From Verrucomicrobiales bacterium (GTDB lineage Bacteria; Verrucomicrobiota; Verrucomicrobiia; Limisphaerales; J093), in NCBI GenBank assembly GCA_024233215.1, contig JACKPW010000013.1:62001-126000 (forward strand): 64,000 bases of DNA, in the 5' to 3' direction. The notes beneath the pieces were generated by a model that worked only from the letters and a program-made list of their open reading frames with translations, had not been told where the DNA came from and did not search any database. The translations under genes were made by a program, and so were the position numbers. Shown here piece after piece: positions 10,201 to 18,847 of the stretch; position 1 is the first letter of the stretch, and the number at the start of each line of letters is the position of its first letter.

Positions 10201-10380
10201 GGTTTCCCCTGGCCGGGGGATGTCATCGAGCGCCAGCCCGGCGCTGGAGACCCCGTCCGCTTCGCGGAGGTGCGACAGGGCATCACGCAACACGCACTGC
10301 GCACACAACCCCTCCCCGACCCGCACCAGCGCAGCGCCACAGCAGGGGCAGCTCGCAGCGGTTGGCTTTCCGTCCGTCAT
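7246..10380 (-). CDS. Ser/Thr protein kinase with C-terminal WD40 repeats
   Basis: This 1044-residue protein starts with a small zinc-ribbon-like segment (C11, C13, C14, C26, C29). A complete Hanks-type kinase domain follows: glycine loop GSGGMG at 74-79, catalytic Lys at about 96, HRDLKPAN at 187-194 and DFG at 207-209, so it should be active. A single membrane helix lies around residues 352-372. The outer part, about residues 440-1044, consists of WD40 blades (many repeats of the type SPDG..LA.AG..G....W). The layout is typical of planctomycete and verrucomicrobial receptor-like kinases. The sigma factor gene lies 291 bp upstream on the same strand and the ankyrin protein gene directly downstream. 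Confidence 0.95.
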   Translation of the reverse strand: MTDGKPTAASCPCCGAALVRVGEGLCAQCVLRDALSHLREADGVSSAGLALDDIPRPGETHGHIGRYVLEEPIGSGGMGVVYRAHDPELKRTVAVKTLPGGRHARPDFKTRFRQEAESAARLDHPNIVRVHDFGEHDGLPYLVMEHVAGRTLAEMTGELLGSPRETATILKTLAEAVDHAHRRGVLHRDLKPANVLMGLDGRPRITDFGLARPLAENGGITQTGQLLGSPGYLAPEQLGSPAEEPDARTDVYGLGAVLYHLLTGRPPFVAPSMGKLLRQVQETDPVPPREINRLTPSALNAICLKCLAKDPTDRYATAAELAGDLRSFLDDRPVKARGLPLWRRVVRAVRRQPGWAAAVALLGVLTLLAASANHHLTGRANESAKQRGMEDAARAQTDAWRDYGVQIQAASDALAAEDPDQADAVLEQTPEAFRGWEHDWLKWRATQHHAIWASPDGQHGGLASVDLSPDGGLVASGGGNGWLWLNRMDSGEILGSTNLLGRKGINSVRFSPDNQRIITASQDGTAVIVATDGLRVLHRLTGHDAPVNAACFLDDGGRCVTAGADGSVRLWDAGSGEEMIQAVPGHPPEAIHDLAPSPDGTRLAAAGHAGSLWILSATNATLLQSWSGHSGPARAVAWSPDGARLASAGSTGDVYLWEVSTRERLRALSRGSGPTYRLAWSSDGQWLAGACNEGRVLVWNVENGEQAKPLTGHDGKVSGVVFTGNSGRLISSGFDSTLRVWTLRSTAGHFQQPTEGEQRTTAIVVGNNGRLLVRGDVSGRISVHELPGMKAGNSFAAHEKNVSAVALSSETQWLASASLDGTLRLWKGLRGELAAELLRGEEVVRDVCFSPDGRLLAAAGDNGTATLWNVAEAQLLRRLEPPEPSRIRVGEVLFNSDGRLLIAREARGRVGLWDVDTGSWRGFLGDPSQDGKATALALGTGTTVLVGYGHGTVTIWQVETMTRLVSFRAHVGAVTSLACTLDGTRWFSGGADGELRVWQGKEGIQLLRTPADVPVVRDLILTPEGKTVVSLGDNGTVGLWGAGR

Positions 10381-10671
10381 GCTTCCGTCACACGTGGGTT
10401 AACGAGATTTGGCTTCCATTGTGACGCGACAAATCCGCCGCCCGTAGACGCCGACGTATAGTCGGCGCAAACTTTCCGGGTAGAGCAGTCAACTCCTGCC
10501 CGACGTCGAGCCACCGACCGGCTCTGATCATCTCACAGGGCACTGAAAACCTCCTTCGACTCCGGGATGCCAGCGCGGCCTGACGTCCGCGGCCACCGAC
10601 TGCGGCCCCTTGGCTCGACGCACGCCCTCGCCCTTCCGGTGGTGCAAACGATCTCCCCGCCTCCATCAGAT

Positions 10672-11433
10672 TCAGGCCCCCTGATTGATTGACTGCGACC
10701 GGCCGGCCAGCACCTGTGACAAATAGGCCAGTTCCTCGGCCACATCCGCGTCCTCAGGCAAGGTCCGTTTCAATTCCTCCATCACCAACCGACGCAACCG
10801 AGCCACCACCCGGTACCGGGCACTCCGCAACGCCTCTGTGGTCGTGCCCATCCGGTTCGCAAGCTCTTGGTAATGCTCGCGATCCTCATCCCGATAGAGG
10901 ATCGGAAGCAATGCCGCCAGCAACTTCTCCCGTCCGTTCGCGACCGCTTCCGCCTGCAGGCTCTCCATCGCCCGTTCCACCACCTGTTCCGCCCAAGATC
11001 GGTCAAAAGCCTCGTCCGGGGAAAGTCCTGCTCCGACCATCTGCCTCGCCCGCCCCAAGCCGTCCGCCTCCACGGACACGTGTTCCGCCCCGCCGCCCCG
11101 CCGCTGTGCCCGGTCACGGGCCCGTTCGTCCCGGACGTGGTTCTTCAGGGCCGTGAGCAGGAAGGCACGGAAAAGGCCCTTTTCCGGGGCGAGATTCTGC
11201 AGCTTGCCGGGTCGCATCAGGTGCATGAGAAAGCCCTGCGAGAAATCCTGCGCGTCGTGGAGGGAATGCCCGGACGCCTGGAGATAGACCAAGACGGGCC
11301 GTTGATAGGCCTCGTAAAGGCGCTTGAACGCCTCCTCCACCCGTTCGCTCGCTCCCAGCACCACGGACCAGTGCGTCGTGGGAAAGAGTGACGGGGGCAA
11401 CGCCTGGCCACTGTTCACCCGCCTGCCTTCCAT
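10672..11433 (-). CDS. ECF-type RNA polymerase sigma factor
   Basis: The ATG at 11433 (MEGRRVNSG) gives 253 residues; longer in-frame starts exist but their added sequence looks non-coding. Residues about 15-95 match sigma region 2 (LYEAYQRPVLVYLQ, DAQDFSQGF, ALKNHVRDE) and residues about 175-240 match region 4, with a helix-turn-helix in NRMGTTTEALRSARYRVV. A charged linker of about 80 residues separates them, longer than in classical ECF factors. The 'TTHWSVVL' start is typical of sigma factors found beside Ser/Thr kinases in PVC bacteria. No anti-sigma gene is adjacent, so control by the neighbouring kinase is plausible but inferred. Confidence 0.88.
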   Translation of the reverse strand: MEGRRVNSGQALPPSLFPTTHWSVVLGASERVEEAFKRLYEAYQRPVLVYLQASGHSLHDAQDFSQGFLMHLMRPGKLQNLAPEKGLFRAFLLTALKNHVRDERARDRAQRRGGGAEHVSVEADGLGRARQMVGAGLSPDEAFDRSWAEQVVERAMESLQAEAVANGREKLLAALLPILYRDEDREHYQELANRMGTTTEALRSARYRVVARLRRLVMEELKRTLPEDADVAEELAYLSQVLAGRSQSINQGA

Positions 11434-11748
11434 GGAATCAGACTGGCAAACCCCGGATGCCCACGCAAGCTCGCAGCCGGGGGAATTCCGGGCGGGCATC
11501 GCGCACTCTCCGGCGTTCGTCTCCTCGGATCTTTTGTGAAGTTTCTTCGTCACACTCCGGAGGGTTGGCCGTTTACCCCTGCAGGTGCATCTGAACTGCA
11601 ATTCAATCACTGGCGTGCCATGAAAGGGAGGTCCCGCCTGAGGCGACAGCGGTTCTCTCAGTTAGGGGGCCGAAGACCCGGTGCGAGTGCGGACGGGGTC
11701 GATGCTGCGACTAACCGTCGGGCAAGGAGGGGGTGGGGAACTCTGACG
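11434..11748. other. Divergent intergenic region
   Basis: These 315 bp separate the minus-strand sigma gene from the plus-strand DUF1573/rhodanese gene and must hold both promoters. I see no clear -35/-10 pair, palindrome or RNA gene. An AAGGAGG stretch at 11724-11730 is the best ribosome-binding candidate for the plus-strand gene, although it lies 18 bp from its ATG. Confidence 0.4.
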
Positions 11749-13023
11749 ATGCGAATCACAATGGTCCTTTGCGCCGGGGCCATCCCTTGCCTCGGGGCGG
11801 AGCTGTCCAACGGGCTTGGGGTCGATGGGGCGATCCTGGTCCAAAACGAAACCCTTGGTGTGCCTGCGCCTCACGAGGAATCCACTCACACGGTGGTCTG
11901 GACAAACCGCGGAGTCACGCCATTCGAGGTCCGGCGGGTTTCGACGTCCTGCGATTGTGTCCATGTCCTCGCGTACTCCTTGAATGTCCGCCCTGGGGAC
12001 AGTCTGGATCTGCGGGTGCGGATCGCGCCGGAGACGACCGGTGACTTCATTTATCTGGTGTCGGTCGAAGGCGCAAAAGGTCAGCCCGCGCTACTGGCCC
12101 GCTTCGAGGTGAGCGTTGGCGGTCCCGACCAGCGAAATGCCACTCATGGGTTCGATCCCAGTACTTTGCTCATGGCGCCCAGCGAGGCAATGAAGCAGAA
12201 CCTACTTGGCGCAGGCTGGATGCTCGTCGATGTCCGGCCGCCGGAGCGATACCTTCTGGGGCACCTGCCCGGGGCCTTCAACCTCTCGCTGGGCGATGTA
12301 CGAGTGCGTCCGTACCTGAAAAGGAAAGCGATCCTGGTGGTTGGCGACGGTTACGACAGCGAACGCCTGGTCACGGACGCCGCCGAGTTGGCTGAAGCCG
12401 GGTTCAGCCAAGTTCGTGTGCTCGACGGTGGGATTCGGCGGTGGCAGCAGGAGGGTGGGGTGCTGGACGGTGCCGGGACCTCGTTGGCGAGACTTTTCAC
12501 TCTGACCCCTGGCGAGGCGCTCCCGTTGCTTGGGCGGCCTAGCGTGGCGTGGCTCAGCGTGCTCGAACAAGACCGCGACTTCGATGCCCGTCCGCTCCAA
12601 TTGCCCGCAACTCGCGAGGTGACGCTTGAGCAATTGCCCGCGGTTCTTGGGGGTCTTGCAGCGGGAAACAACCACCAGCCCTCCCTCTCTCCATCGAGCC
12701 GTACTGCGGGAAACACCGATCGTGTTTCCGCAGGGAACGGGACCCCGGCCCGTTACGTCGATACCCCCACATCCCCACGGTGTATCGTTGTCAGCAGCGA
12801 CAACGAACAGGTTTACGCCGACTTGGAGCGCGAATGGGGGATGCAGCCGGCGTTGCCGTTGTTCTTTGTCGAGGGAGGCCATGCCGGGGTGGCAGAGGCT
12901 GTCGCCGTCGAAGCCCGGCTCGCGGAGCGGCGAACCATGACGGTCGTGAGCGGAGAGCCTGCGGGATCGGTGCGGACACGTGGAGGCGGAGGTCGCCGAG
13001 GATGTTGCGGAGGAGCAAATTAG
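11749..13023 (+). CDS. Secreted DUF1573-like plus degenerate rhodanese-fold protein
   Basis: The ATG at 11749 (MRITMVLC) starts a short signal peptide; upstream in-frame sequence is Arg-rich and unlike protein. The product has 424 residues. Residues about 20-130 resemble DUF1573, an Ig-like domain recognisable by VVWTNRG and STSCDC. Residues about 145-245 have a rhodanese fold (MLVDVRPPERY, GHLPGAFNL, VRVLDGGIRRW), but the loop that should carry the catalytic Cys reads VVGDGYDS and has none, so sulfurtransferase activity is unlikely. A second, weaker rhodanese-like half may occupy residues 340-410. The stop lies 10 bp before the next gene, so the two are probably co-expressed, and the product may act at the cell surface. 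Confidence 0.8.
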   Translation: MRITMVLCAGAIPCLGAELSNGLGVDGAILVQNETLGVPAPHEESTHTVVWTNRGVTPFEVRRVSTSCDCVHVLAYSLNVRPGDSLDLRVRIAPETTGDFIYLVSVEGAKGQPALLARFEVSVGGPDQRNATHGFDPSTLLMAPSEAMKQNLLGAGWMLVDVRPPERYLLGHLPGAFNLSLGDVRVRPYLKRKAILVVGDGYDSERLVTDAAELAEAGFSQVRVLDGGIRRWQQEGGVLDGAGTSLARLFTLTPGEALPLLGRPSVAWLSVLEQDRDFDARPLQLPATREVTLEQLPAVLGGLAAGNNHQPSLSPSSRTAGNTDRVSAGNGTPARYVDTPTSPRCIVVSSDNEQVYADLEREWGMQPALPLFFVEGGHAGVAEAVAVEARLAERRTMTVVSGEPAGSVRTRGGGGRRGCCGGAN

Positions 13024-13033
13024 AGAAACAGCC

Positions 13034-16000
13034 ATGAATACCAGTCTGTCACTGCGGAGCACGATCAGTCCGGTAGTATCCGGTGAAGCAGTTCCGAACG
13101 GGACTCCATCTACACGGCGCCGTATTGCCCGACTTGCCAGATTCGGGTTGGCCTCGTCCCTCCTGGCTTGCGCCGGCGGAGTTGGGCTGCGGGGTGACAC
13201 CGTCAATTGGATTGGCGGTAATCTGTTCAAGCGCTGGGACGATGCGGCGAATTGGTCGCCGGCAGTCGTGCCCTGGAACGACGATGGCCAAATTTACACG
13301 GTGATCGTTCCTCCCGATTCCAGCATCAGCTACCTCTCAGGGGGCGCCCGCCAGATTGATGCTCTGAGCTTTGGCGACAACAGCGTGCTCGATGTCACGG
13401 AGGGGAACAGCCTCGAAGTGACAGGCGTCGGCGTAATACGAGGGACGATCCAAGCAGATGGTCTTGGAAGTGGGTTTCGAGCGCCCGGGGGAGGAGTCGT
13501 TCTCGAGGGACATCCGCGCCTGCTCTCCGTCAGTGGCAGCAACGTTGAGGTCGGAAGCGGGGCGTACCAGTGGGCCGGCTTCAACGGGGATGCTGAACTG
13601 CTTCTTGCGGATGGTGATGGTTCGAAGCTGGACCTGCGCAACGTCGGTGTGTTGAGCGTTTCGCCTGGCAATGGGAGTCGCACATATACGATTCGTGCCA
13701 CGGAAAGGGGCGACATAGACTTGTCGGGCTTGGTGTCGCTTTCGGGTCCTGGGAGCGACGACTGGCTGCGACTGGTGATCACGACCGGAGGGAGGATTCA
13801 GTTGGGTGCCCTCCAGAACATCGCTGGCCGCGTAAGGCTCGACGTGCGTGTTCCCAATTTCGAACTTCCTGCTTTGGAACGAGCCGTCGACACGGAGTTC
13901 TTGTTCGGCAGCAATGTGGTGGCAGCCGTGCCCAAGGTCCTGGGCTTCGCGGGGGGGAGAGTCTCCCTGGGAGAGAGCAGTTCGCTCGCCGCACCGTCGC
14001 TGCTGACGATCTCGGGTGTCGGTTTTGAGTTGGATGACGCGGCCAGCTTCACTGCGGCCTCGCTCGTTGCCATGGACGCTGTGCCAGTCAGCCTGGCTGG
14101 CTCGGCATCGTTCACAGCCCCGAGCTTGACAGTTTATCGTGACAGCGACATTCCAGTGACCCCCGGCCGTTCGTTTGTTTCACCCCCCTTGATGGATATA
14201 ACCCGATCCCGGATTTCGGTGGGGGGTGGGGCGGAATTCAGCGTCGCGGCGACGCGGTACGAGGTGCCCGAGCAGTGGAACCGCTATGATTACTACGACG
14301 GGTCGTACTACGTGAACTCGCTGCTCACGGCGGACGGGCCGGGTTCTTTGCTGGACATTTCGTCACTGCAGACGCTGAGGATCGAGGGGTACAGCGACAA
14401 TCGCGCCTATGACGTGACAGCGGTCAATCAGGGGGTGATTGACCTCTCGGGCTTGGAGACGGTCATGGGCTGTCGGGATGGCTGGGGCTGGCTCAGGTTT
14501 CTGATTTCGGCCGGATCTGACGTTCGGCTGGATGCCCTGCGCGAGGCTAGTCGACGGACGTGGTTCAATATCGAGGTACCCGACTACAGCCTGCCGAGTT
14601 TGGAGACGGCCAGTCTGAGCCGCTTCAGCCTGTCGGACGGGACGACGTTGTCGATGCCTCAGTTGGAGCAGATGGAAGGCTGCTTTTTCGACTGGGGATT
14701 CAACAGCCGGGTGACCGCTCCGAAGCTCCTGGACTTTCAGGACGGGGCCTTGTCCCTGCGCCCTGGGAGGATTTGGGACGTGCCGGCGTTCACGAACATC
14801 ACCCGATCCCGGATTTCGGTGGGGGGTGGGGCGGAATTCAGCGTTGCGGCGACGCGGTACGAGGTGCCCGAGCAGTGGAACCGCTACGATTACTACGACG
14901 GGTCGTACTACGTGAACTCGCTGCTCACGGCGGACGGGCCGAGTTCTTTGCTGGACGTTTCGTCACTGCAGACGCTGAGGATCGAGGGGTACAGCGACAA
15001 TCGCGCCTATGACGTGACAGCGGTCAATCAGGGGGTGATTGACCTCTCGGGCTTGGAGACGGTCATGGGCTGTCGGGATGGCTGGGGCTGGCTCAGGTTT
15101 CTGATTTCGGCCGGATCTGACATTCGGCTGGATGCCCTGCGCGAGGCTAGTCGACGGACGTGGTTCAATATCGAGGTACCCGACTACAGCCTGCCGAGTT
15201 TGGAGACGGCCAGTCTGAGCCGCTTCAGCCTGTCGGACGGGACGACGTTGTCGATGCCTCAGTTGGAGCAGATGGAAGGCTGCTTTTTCGACTGGGGATT
15301 CAACAGCCGGGTGACCGCTCCGAAGCTCCTGGACTTTCAGGACGGGGCCTTGTCCCTGCGCCCTGGGAGGATTTGGGACGTGCCGGCGTTCACGAACATC
15401 ACCCGATCCCGGATTTCGGTGGGGGGTGGGGCGGAATTCAGCGTTGCGGCGACGCGGTACGAGGTGCCTGAGCAGTGGAACCGCTACGATTACCACGACG
15501 GGTCGTACTACGTGAACTCGCTGCTCACGGCGGACGGGCCGGGTTCTTTGCTGGACGTCTCGTCACTGCAGACGCTGAGGATCGAGGGGTACAGCGACAA
15601 TCGCGCCTATGACGTGACAGCGGTCAATCAGGGGGTGATCGACCTCTCGGGCTTGGAGACGGTCATGGGCTGCCGGGATGGTTGGGGCTGGCTGAGGGTT
15701 GAAGCCGCCGGAGGAACACTTGTGCTGGGTGATGTGGACGTCAGCCGACGGGCTTGGTTGTCGGCGTCGAGCGAGAAAGGAATCTTGGATCTCGGCGGAG
15801 CAAGCCTGGATGAACTTACACGAATCAGTGTCCAAGACAGGGGCCTTCTGAGGGTTGGCGGGGACTTTGAATTCGAAATCCAGAACCCGGACAGTCTGGT
15901 CGTAGAGAATGCATATTTGCAGATGGGTGGCGTAAACCCACAACGGCTGGAGGTCGGCGGCCAGGACTTGGGGCCTGCCGGTGCCACGACCCGGAACTTC

Positions 16001-18676
16001 GGCTACAGCCAGTTGATCGTGGGGGAGACGAACCGAACGAGTGTCGTGCGACTGGTTGATGCCATCGACAATGGCCATCGTGGGTCGGGCGGCGATCCGG
16101 AGTGCCTCTACCTGTACGGCATGGATGGCGCGGGACTCCGACTGCTGCACGGGTCCCGACTGGTCCTCAACGGGCTTAGCGTCTACGCGCTGGTGAATGG
16201 CGCGATGAGGTCCTTGGCTGATCTGATTCCCGATGGGCGCAACTCAGCGGCCTTCGGTGATGGCTTTGTCGCACGCACCGGTGGACCCAAGGTCATGGAC
16301 ATGACTCCGGCGACGGCTTTGGTGCCGCCGGTGGATTCGGTGCAGATCAGCTTAGACATCGCGATCGATGAAACCACCTTTACTGTCGACGATGTGGCTG
16401 TGGAGGGGCCGTCCGGTGCGATCCCGGTCACGGGCATTGCGAAAGAGGATGCCAACACCTACCGCATTCTATTCGCCTCCCAGACTGCTGACGGCGTGTA
16501 TTCGGTGCGCGTCGGACCTCACGTGGACGAGTTGGCCGGCAACCTCTTTGGCATGGACCAGGACAGTGACGGCCTCGGTGGCGAAGTCGACGAGGACGTC
16601 TTTGTCGGGACCTTTACTTTGGACGGCGATGCACCTCAGGTCATTGGAGCATTCGCGGTTCAGAACGGCACAAAGGTGGGGGTGCGATTTGATGAGCCGG
16701 TTGATGCTCAGGGAGGAGCGAGCACCGCCACCTACGCGGTGAATGGCGTTTCCCCGGTGTCGGCGGAGCTGAGGGAGGACGGTCGCTCGGTGGTGTTGAC
16801 CGTGCCCGCGCTGGTGGGGGAGGCGTTCGACTTCACGGTTACCGATGTGGCCGATCTGTTGGGGAACCATGCCGCTCGCGAGTTCACGGGTACCATCCTG
16901 CCACTGGAACATCGCGATCTGGGGAGTCCGCGCGAAGCGGGATCCGTACTGACGTTCGACGGCATTGGTTTCGAGAACGTGGCGGGCGGGTCGGGAATCT
17001 GGAACGCGCAGGATGCCGGACAGTGGCTGTTCGAGCGGCGCGTTGGCGATTTCGACCTTCGTATGCAACTCGAAAGCCTCAAGAAGACGGGGTCTTGGAC
17101 GCAAGCGGGGCTCATGGCCAGGGAGTCGACCGACGCGAACAGTGTCCACGTCTTCGCGCACGTCCAGTATGGTACCGGCTACAACCGATATGCCGCGGGA
17201 TACCGAACCGCGGCTGGGGGGGACACGGCCTATTGGCCGGAGACCCCCACGGCCACTGCTGTGCCGGTTCCAAACGCCTGGTTGCGGCTCAAGCGGGAAG
17301 GCGACGTATTCGTGGCTCTTTGGGGGACGAACGGCACCGATTGGGTCGAGTACGCGCGTCTAGCCCAGAGCATGCCAGACTCGCTGCTGGTGGGGTTGGC
17401 GACTTCGGCGGTCAACAACAACGCCGGTCAGGCCACGACTGCGGTCTACGACAACTACGGCGATCTAAGCCCCGGCTTCGTTACCCCGCCCCAGGATCAA
17501 TCGCTTGCCTCCGGAGCGACGGCGATCTTTGGGGCAACCGTGCGCGGGGAAGCGCCGTTGAGCTATCAATGGTACCACGATGGCGAACCGATCTCCGGGG
17601 CGACCTTGGCGACTCTGGAATTGTCAAACGTTCAAGCCGACGACGTGGGCGACTACCGAGTCGAAGTGAGCAATGGCTGGGGTACGAACTTGAGCACAGT
17701 TGCCACCTTGAGCGTCGACGGGATCGGTGTGGACGGAGGCTTGGAAGCGGATGTCTCCCCGTCGCCGCGTGGAGATGGTTCGGTGACGATCCAAGACTGG
17801 GTCAAAGCGGGGCTATTCGTCGCAGCGCTCGAGGACCCGGTCAATTCAAGTCAATTCCAACGCGCGGACTGTGCTCCGGCACCGTGTGGGGATGGACGGC
17901 TGAGTGTGGCGGACTGGACGCAGGCGGGGTTGTATGCGGCCGCGTTGGTGGAGCCCGTTCCCACCGCCTGCGGAGACATTGAACCTGTCGCGCGGGTGGC
18001 GTTGGCCTCTGCTGTGGAGGCGGCAAATGCTCCTGATGGAACCGCACGGGTGGTATGGCTCGAGACGGAGGCGGCCCACAACGGATCGCCGGTTGAAGTC
18101 CGGGTGTTGTTGGCGGCGCAAGGGAATGAGAACGCGGTGGGTTTGAGTGTTGCGTTCGATCCCGGAGCGCTGCGCTTTGTCAGTGTAGCTTCCGGATCTG
18201 CCACCGGCGACGCCTTCCTGCAAGTGAATGATCGGCAGGCGAGCGAGGGGCGGATCGGTCTGGCGTTGGCGAAAGCAGCAGGGATGGTATTTCCGGCCGG
18301 TGAGACTGAAATCGCGCGGTTGGAGTTTGTGGCGCTGACCCCCGGGGAAAGCAGTGCCCTCGAGTTCGGTACGACGCCGATTGCCCGGGAAGTCGTGAGT
18401 GCGGCCGCAGAGGTGTTGGACGCCCGGTTTGTGGGCGCGACCATCGACGCCGGGGTGGGGCCGAGACTCGAGAGTCTGGGCGTGGTTGAGGACGGGGGAT
18501 TCGAGTTCGAGTTCGCGGCGGAAGCCGGGTCGGGGTGGATCATCGAGGTTTCCGAGGACCTCCAATTCTGGTCCGAGTTGACAAGACAGCTCGCAGTGGA
18601 CGGAACCGTCCACTTCATGGACGACGCTCCGGCGAACCAAGGCCAACGCTTCTATCGGCTGCGTCTCGTCGAATAG
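13034..18676 (+). CDS. Giant secreted repeat protein with dockerin-like and cohesin-like domains
   Basis: From the ATG at 13034 the protein has 1880 residues. An Arg-rich start and a hydrophobic stretch at about residues 36-55 form a long signal peptide. Residues about 60-980 are beta-helix-like, with a 200-residue unit repeated 2.5 times almost identically (residues 390-889). Then come Ig-like domains, a concanavalin-like segment (about 1305-1476), one Ig domain (about 1481-1562), two calcium-loop segments DGSVTIQDW and DGRLSVADW with the spacing of a dockerin (about 1571-1642), a cohesin-like domain (about 1670-1810), and a C-terminal tail ending RFYRLRLVE. It is likely an adhesin or surface scaffold. 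No catalytic site was found. Confidence 0.88.
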   Translation: MNTSLSLRSTISPVVSGEAVPNGTPSTRRRIARLARFGLASSLLACAGGVGLRGDTVNWIGGNLFKRWDDAANWSPAVVPWNDDGQIYTVIVPPDSSISYLSGGARQIDALSFGDNSVLDVTEGNSLEVTGVGVIRGTIQADGLGSGFRAPGGGVVLEGHPRLLSVSGSNVEVGSGAYQWAGFNGDAELLLADGDGSKLDLRNVGVLSVSPGNGSRTYTIRATERGDIDLSGLVSLSGPGSDDWLRLVITTGGRIQLGALQNIAGRVRLDVRVPNFELPALERAVDTEFLFGSNVVAAVPKVLGFAGGRVSLGESSSLAAPSLLTISGVGFELDDAASFTAASLVAMDAVPVSLAGSASFTAPSLTVYRDSDIPVTPGRSFVSPPLMDITRSRISVGGGAEFSVAATRYEVPEQWNRYDYYDGSYYVNSLLTADGPGSLLDISSLQTLRIEGYSDNRAYDVTAVNQGVIDLSGLETVMGCRDGWGWLRFLISAGSDVRLDALREASRRTWFNIEVPDYSLPSLETASLSRFSLSDGTTLSMPQLEQMEGCFFDWGFNSRVTAPKLLDFQDGALSLRPGRIWDVPAFTNITRSRISVGGGAEFSVAATRYEVPEQWNRYDYYDGSYYVNSLLTADGPSSLLDVSSLQTLRIEGYSDNRAYDVTAVNQGVIDLSGLETVMGCRDGWGWLRFLISAGSDIRLDALREASRRTWFNIEVPDYSLPSLETASLSRFSLSDGTTLSMPQLEQMEGCFFDWGFNSRVTAPKLLDFQDGALSLRPGRIWDVPAFTNITRSRISVGGGAEFSVAATRYEVPEQWNRYDYHDGSYYVNSLLTADGPGSLLDVSSLQTLRIEGYSDNRAYDVTAVNQGVIDLSGLETVMGCRDGWGWLRVEAAGGTLVLGDVDVSRRAWLSASSEKGILDLGGASLDELTRISVQDRGLLRVGGDFEFEIQNPDSLVVENAYLQMGGVNPQRLEVGGQDLGPAGATTRNFGYSQLIVGETNRTSVVRLVDAIDNGHRGSGGDPECLYLYGMDGAGLRLLHGSRLVLNGLSVYALVNGAMRSLADLIPDGRNSAAFGDGFVARTGGPKVMDMTPATALVPPVDSVQISLDIAIDETTFTVDDVAVEGPSGAIPVTGIAKEDANTYRILFASQTADGVYSVRVGPHVDELAGNLFGMDQDSDGLGGEVDEDVFVGTFTLDGDAPQVIGAFAVQNGTKVGVRFDEPVDAQGGASTATYAVNGVSPVSAELREDGRSVVLTVPALVGEAFDFTVTDVADLLGNHAAREFTGTILPLEHRDLGSPREAGSVLTFDGIGFENVAGGSGIWNAQDAGQWLFERRVGDFDLRMQLESLKKTGSWTQAGLMARESTDANSVHVFAHVQYGTGYNRYAAGYRTAAGGDTAYWPETPTATAVPVPNAWLRLKREGDVFVALWGTNGTDWVEYARLAQSMPDSLLVGLATSAVNNNAGQATTAVYDNYGDLSPGFVTPPQDQSLASGATAIFGATVRGEAPLSYQWYHDGEPISGATLATLELSNVQADDVGDYRVEVSNGWGTNLSTVATLSVDGIGVDGGLEADVSPSPRGDGSVTIQDWVKAGLFVAALEDPVNSSQFQRADCAPAPCGDGRLSVADWTQAGLYAAALVEPVPTACGDIEPVARVALASAVEAANAPDGTARVVWLETEAAHNGSPVEVRVLLAAQGNENAVGLSVAFDPGALRFVSVASGSATGDAFLQVNDRQASEGRIGLALAKAAGMVFPAGETEIARLEFVALTPGESSALEFGTTPIAREVVSAAAEVLDARFVGATIDAGVGPRLESLGVVEDGGFEFEFAAEAGSGWIIEVSEDLQFWSELTRQLAVDGTVHFMDDAPANQGQRFYRLRLVE
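14201..15692 (+). repeat. 600-bp tandem repeat inside the giant surface-protein gene
   Basis: The 20-mer ACCCGATCCCGGATTTCGGT occurs at 14201, 14801 and 15401, exactly 600 bp apart. Copies 1 (14201-14800) and 2 (14801-15400) differ at only a handful of bases that I can count. Copy 3 follows the same sequence until about 15692 and then diverges. The unit is in frame (200 codons), so copy number can change without disrupting the protein. Such near-identity points to recent duplication or gene conversion. Confidence 0.97.
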
Positions 18677-18847
18677 CCCCAACCACGGCCCCTTCAACTC
18701 CGCTCCGAACCTGACTATGAACGGTACCAAGCACTCGGACCTGCAAGCGAGCCGAGAACATTGGGTTGCTTCATCCCAACCCTTCCGTGTTGAGCCGGAG
18801 CAGGGCGGTTCAAGAGGATTCCAGGCGGACAAGCGATCGCATTGCGC

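Noticed and set aside
13034..18676. Calling the giant protein an autotransporter
   Set aside because: The C-terminus lacks a beta-barrel-like alternating pattern; it ends in the small tail module instead.
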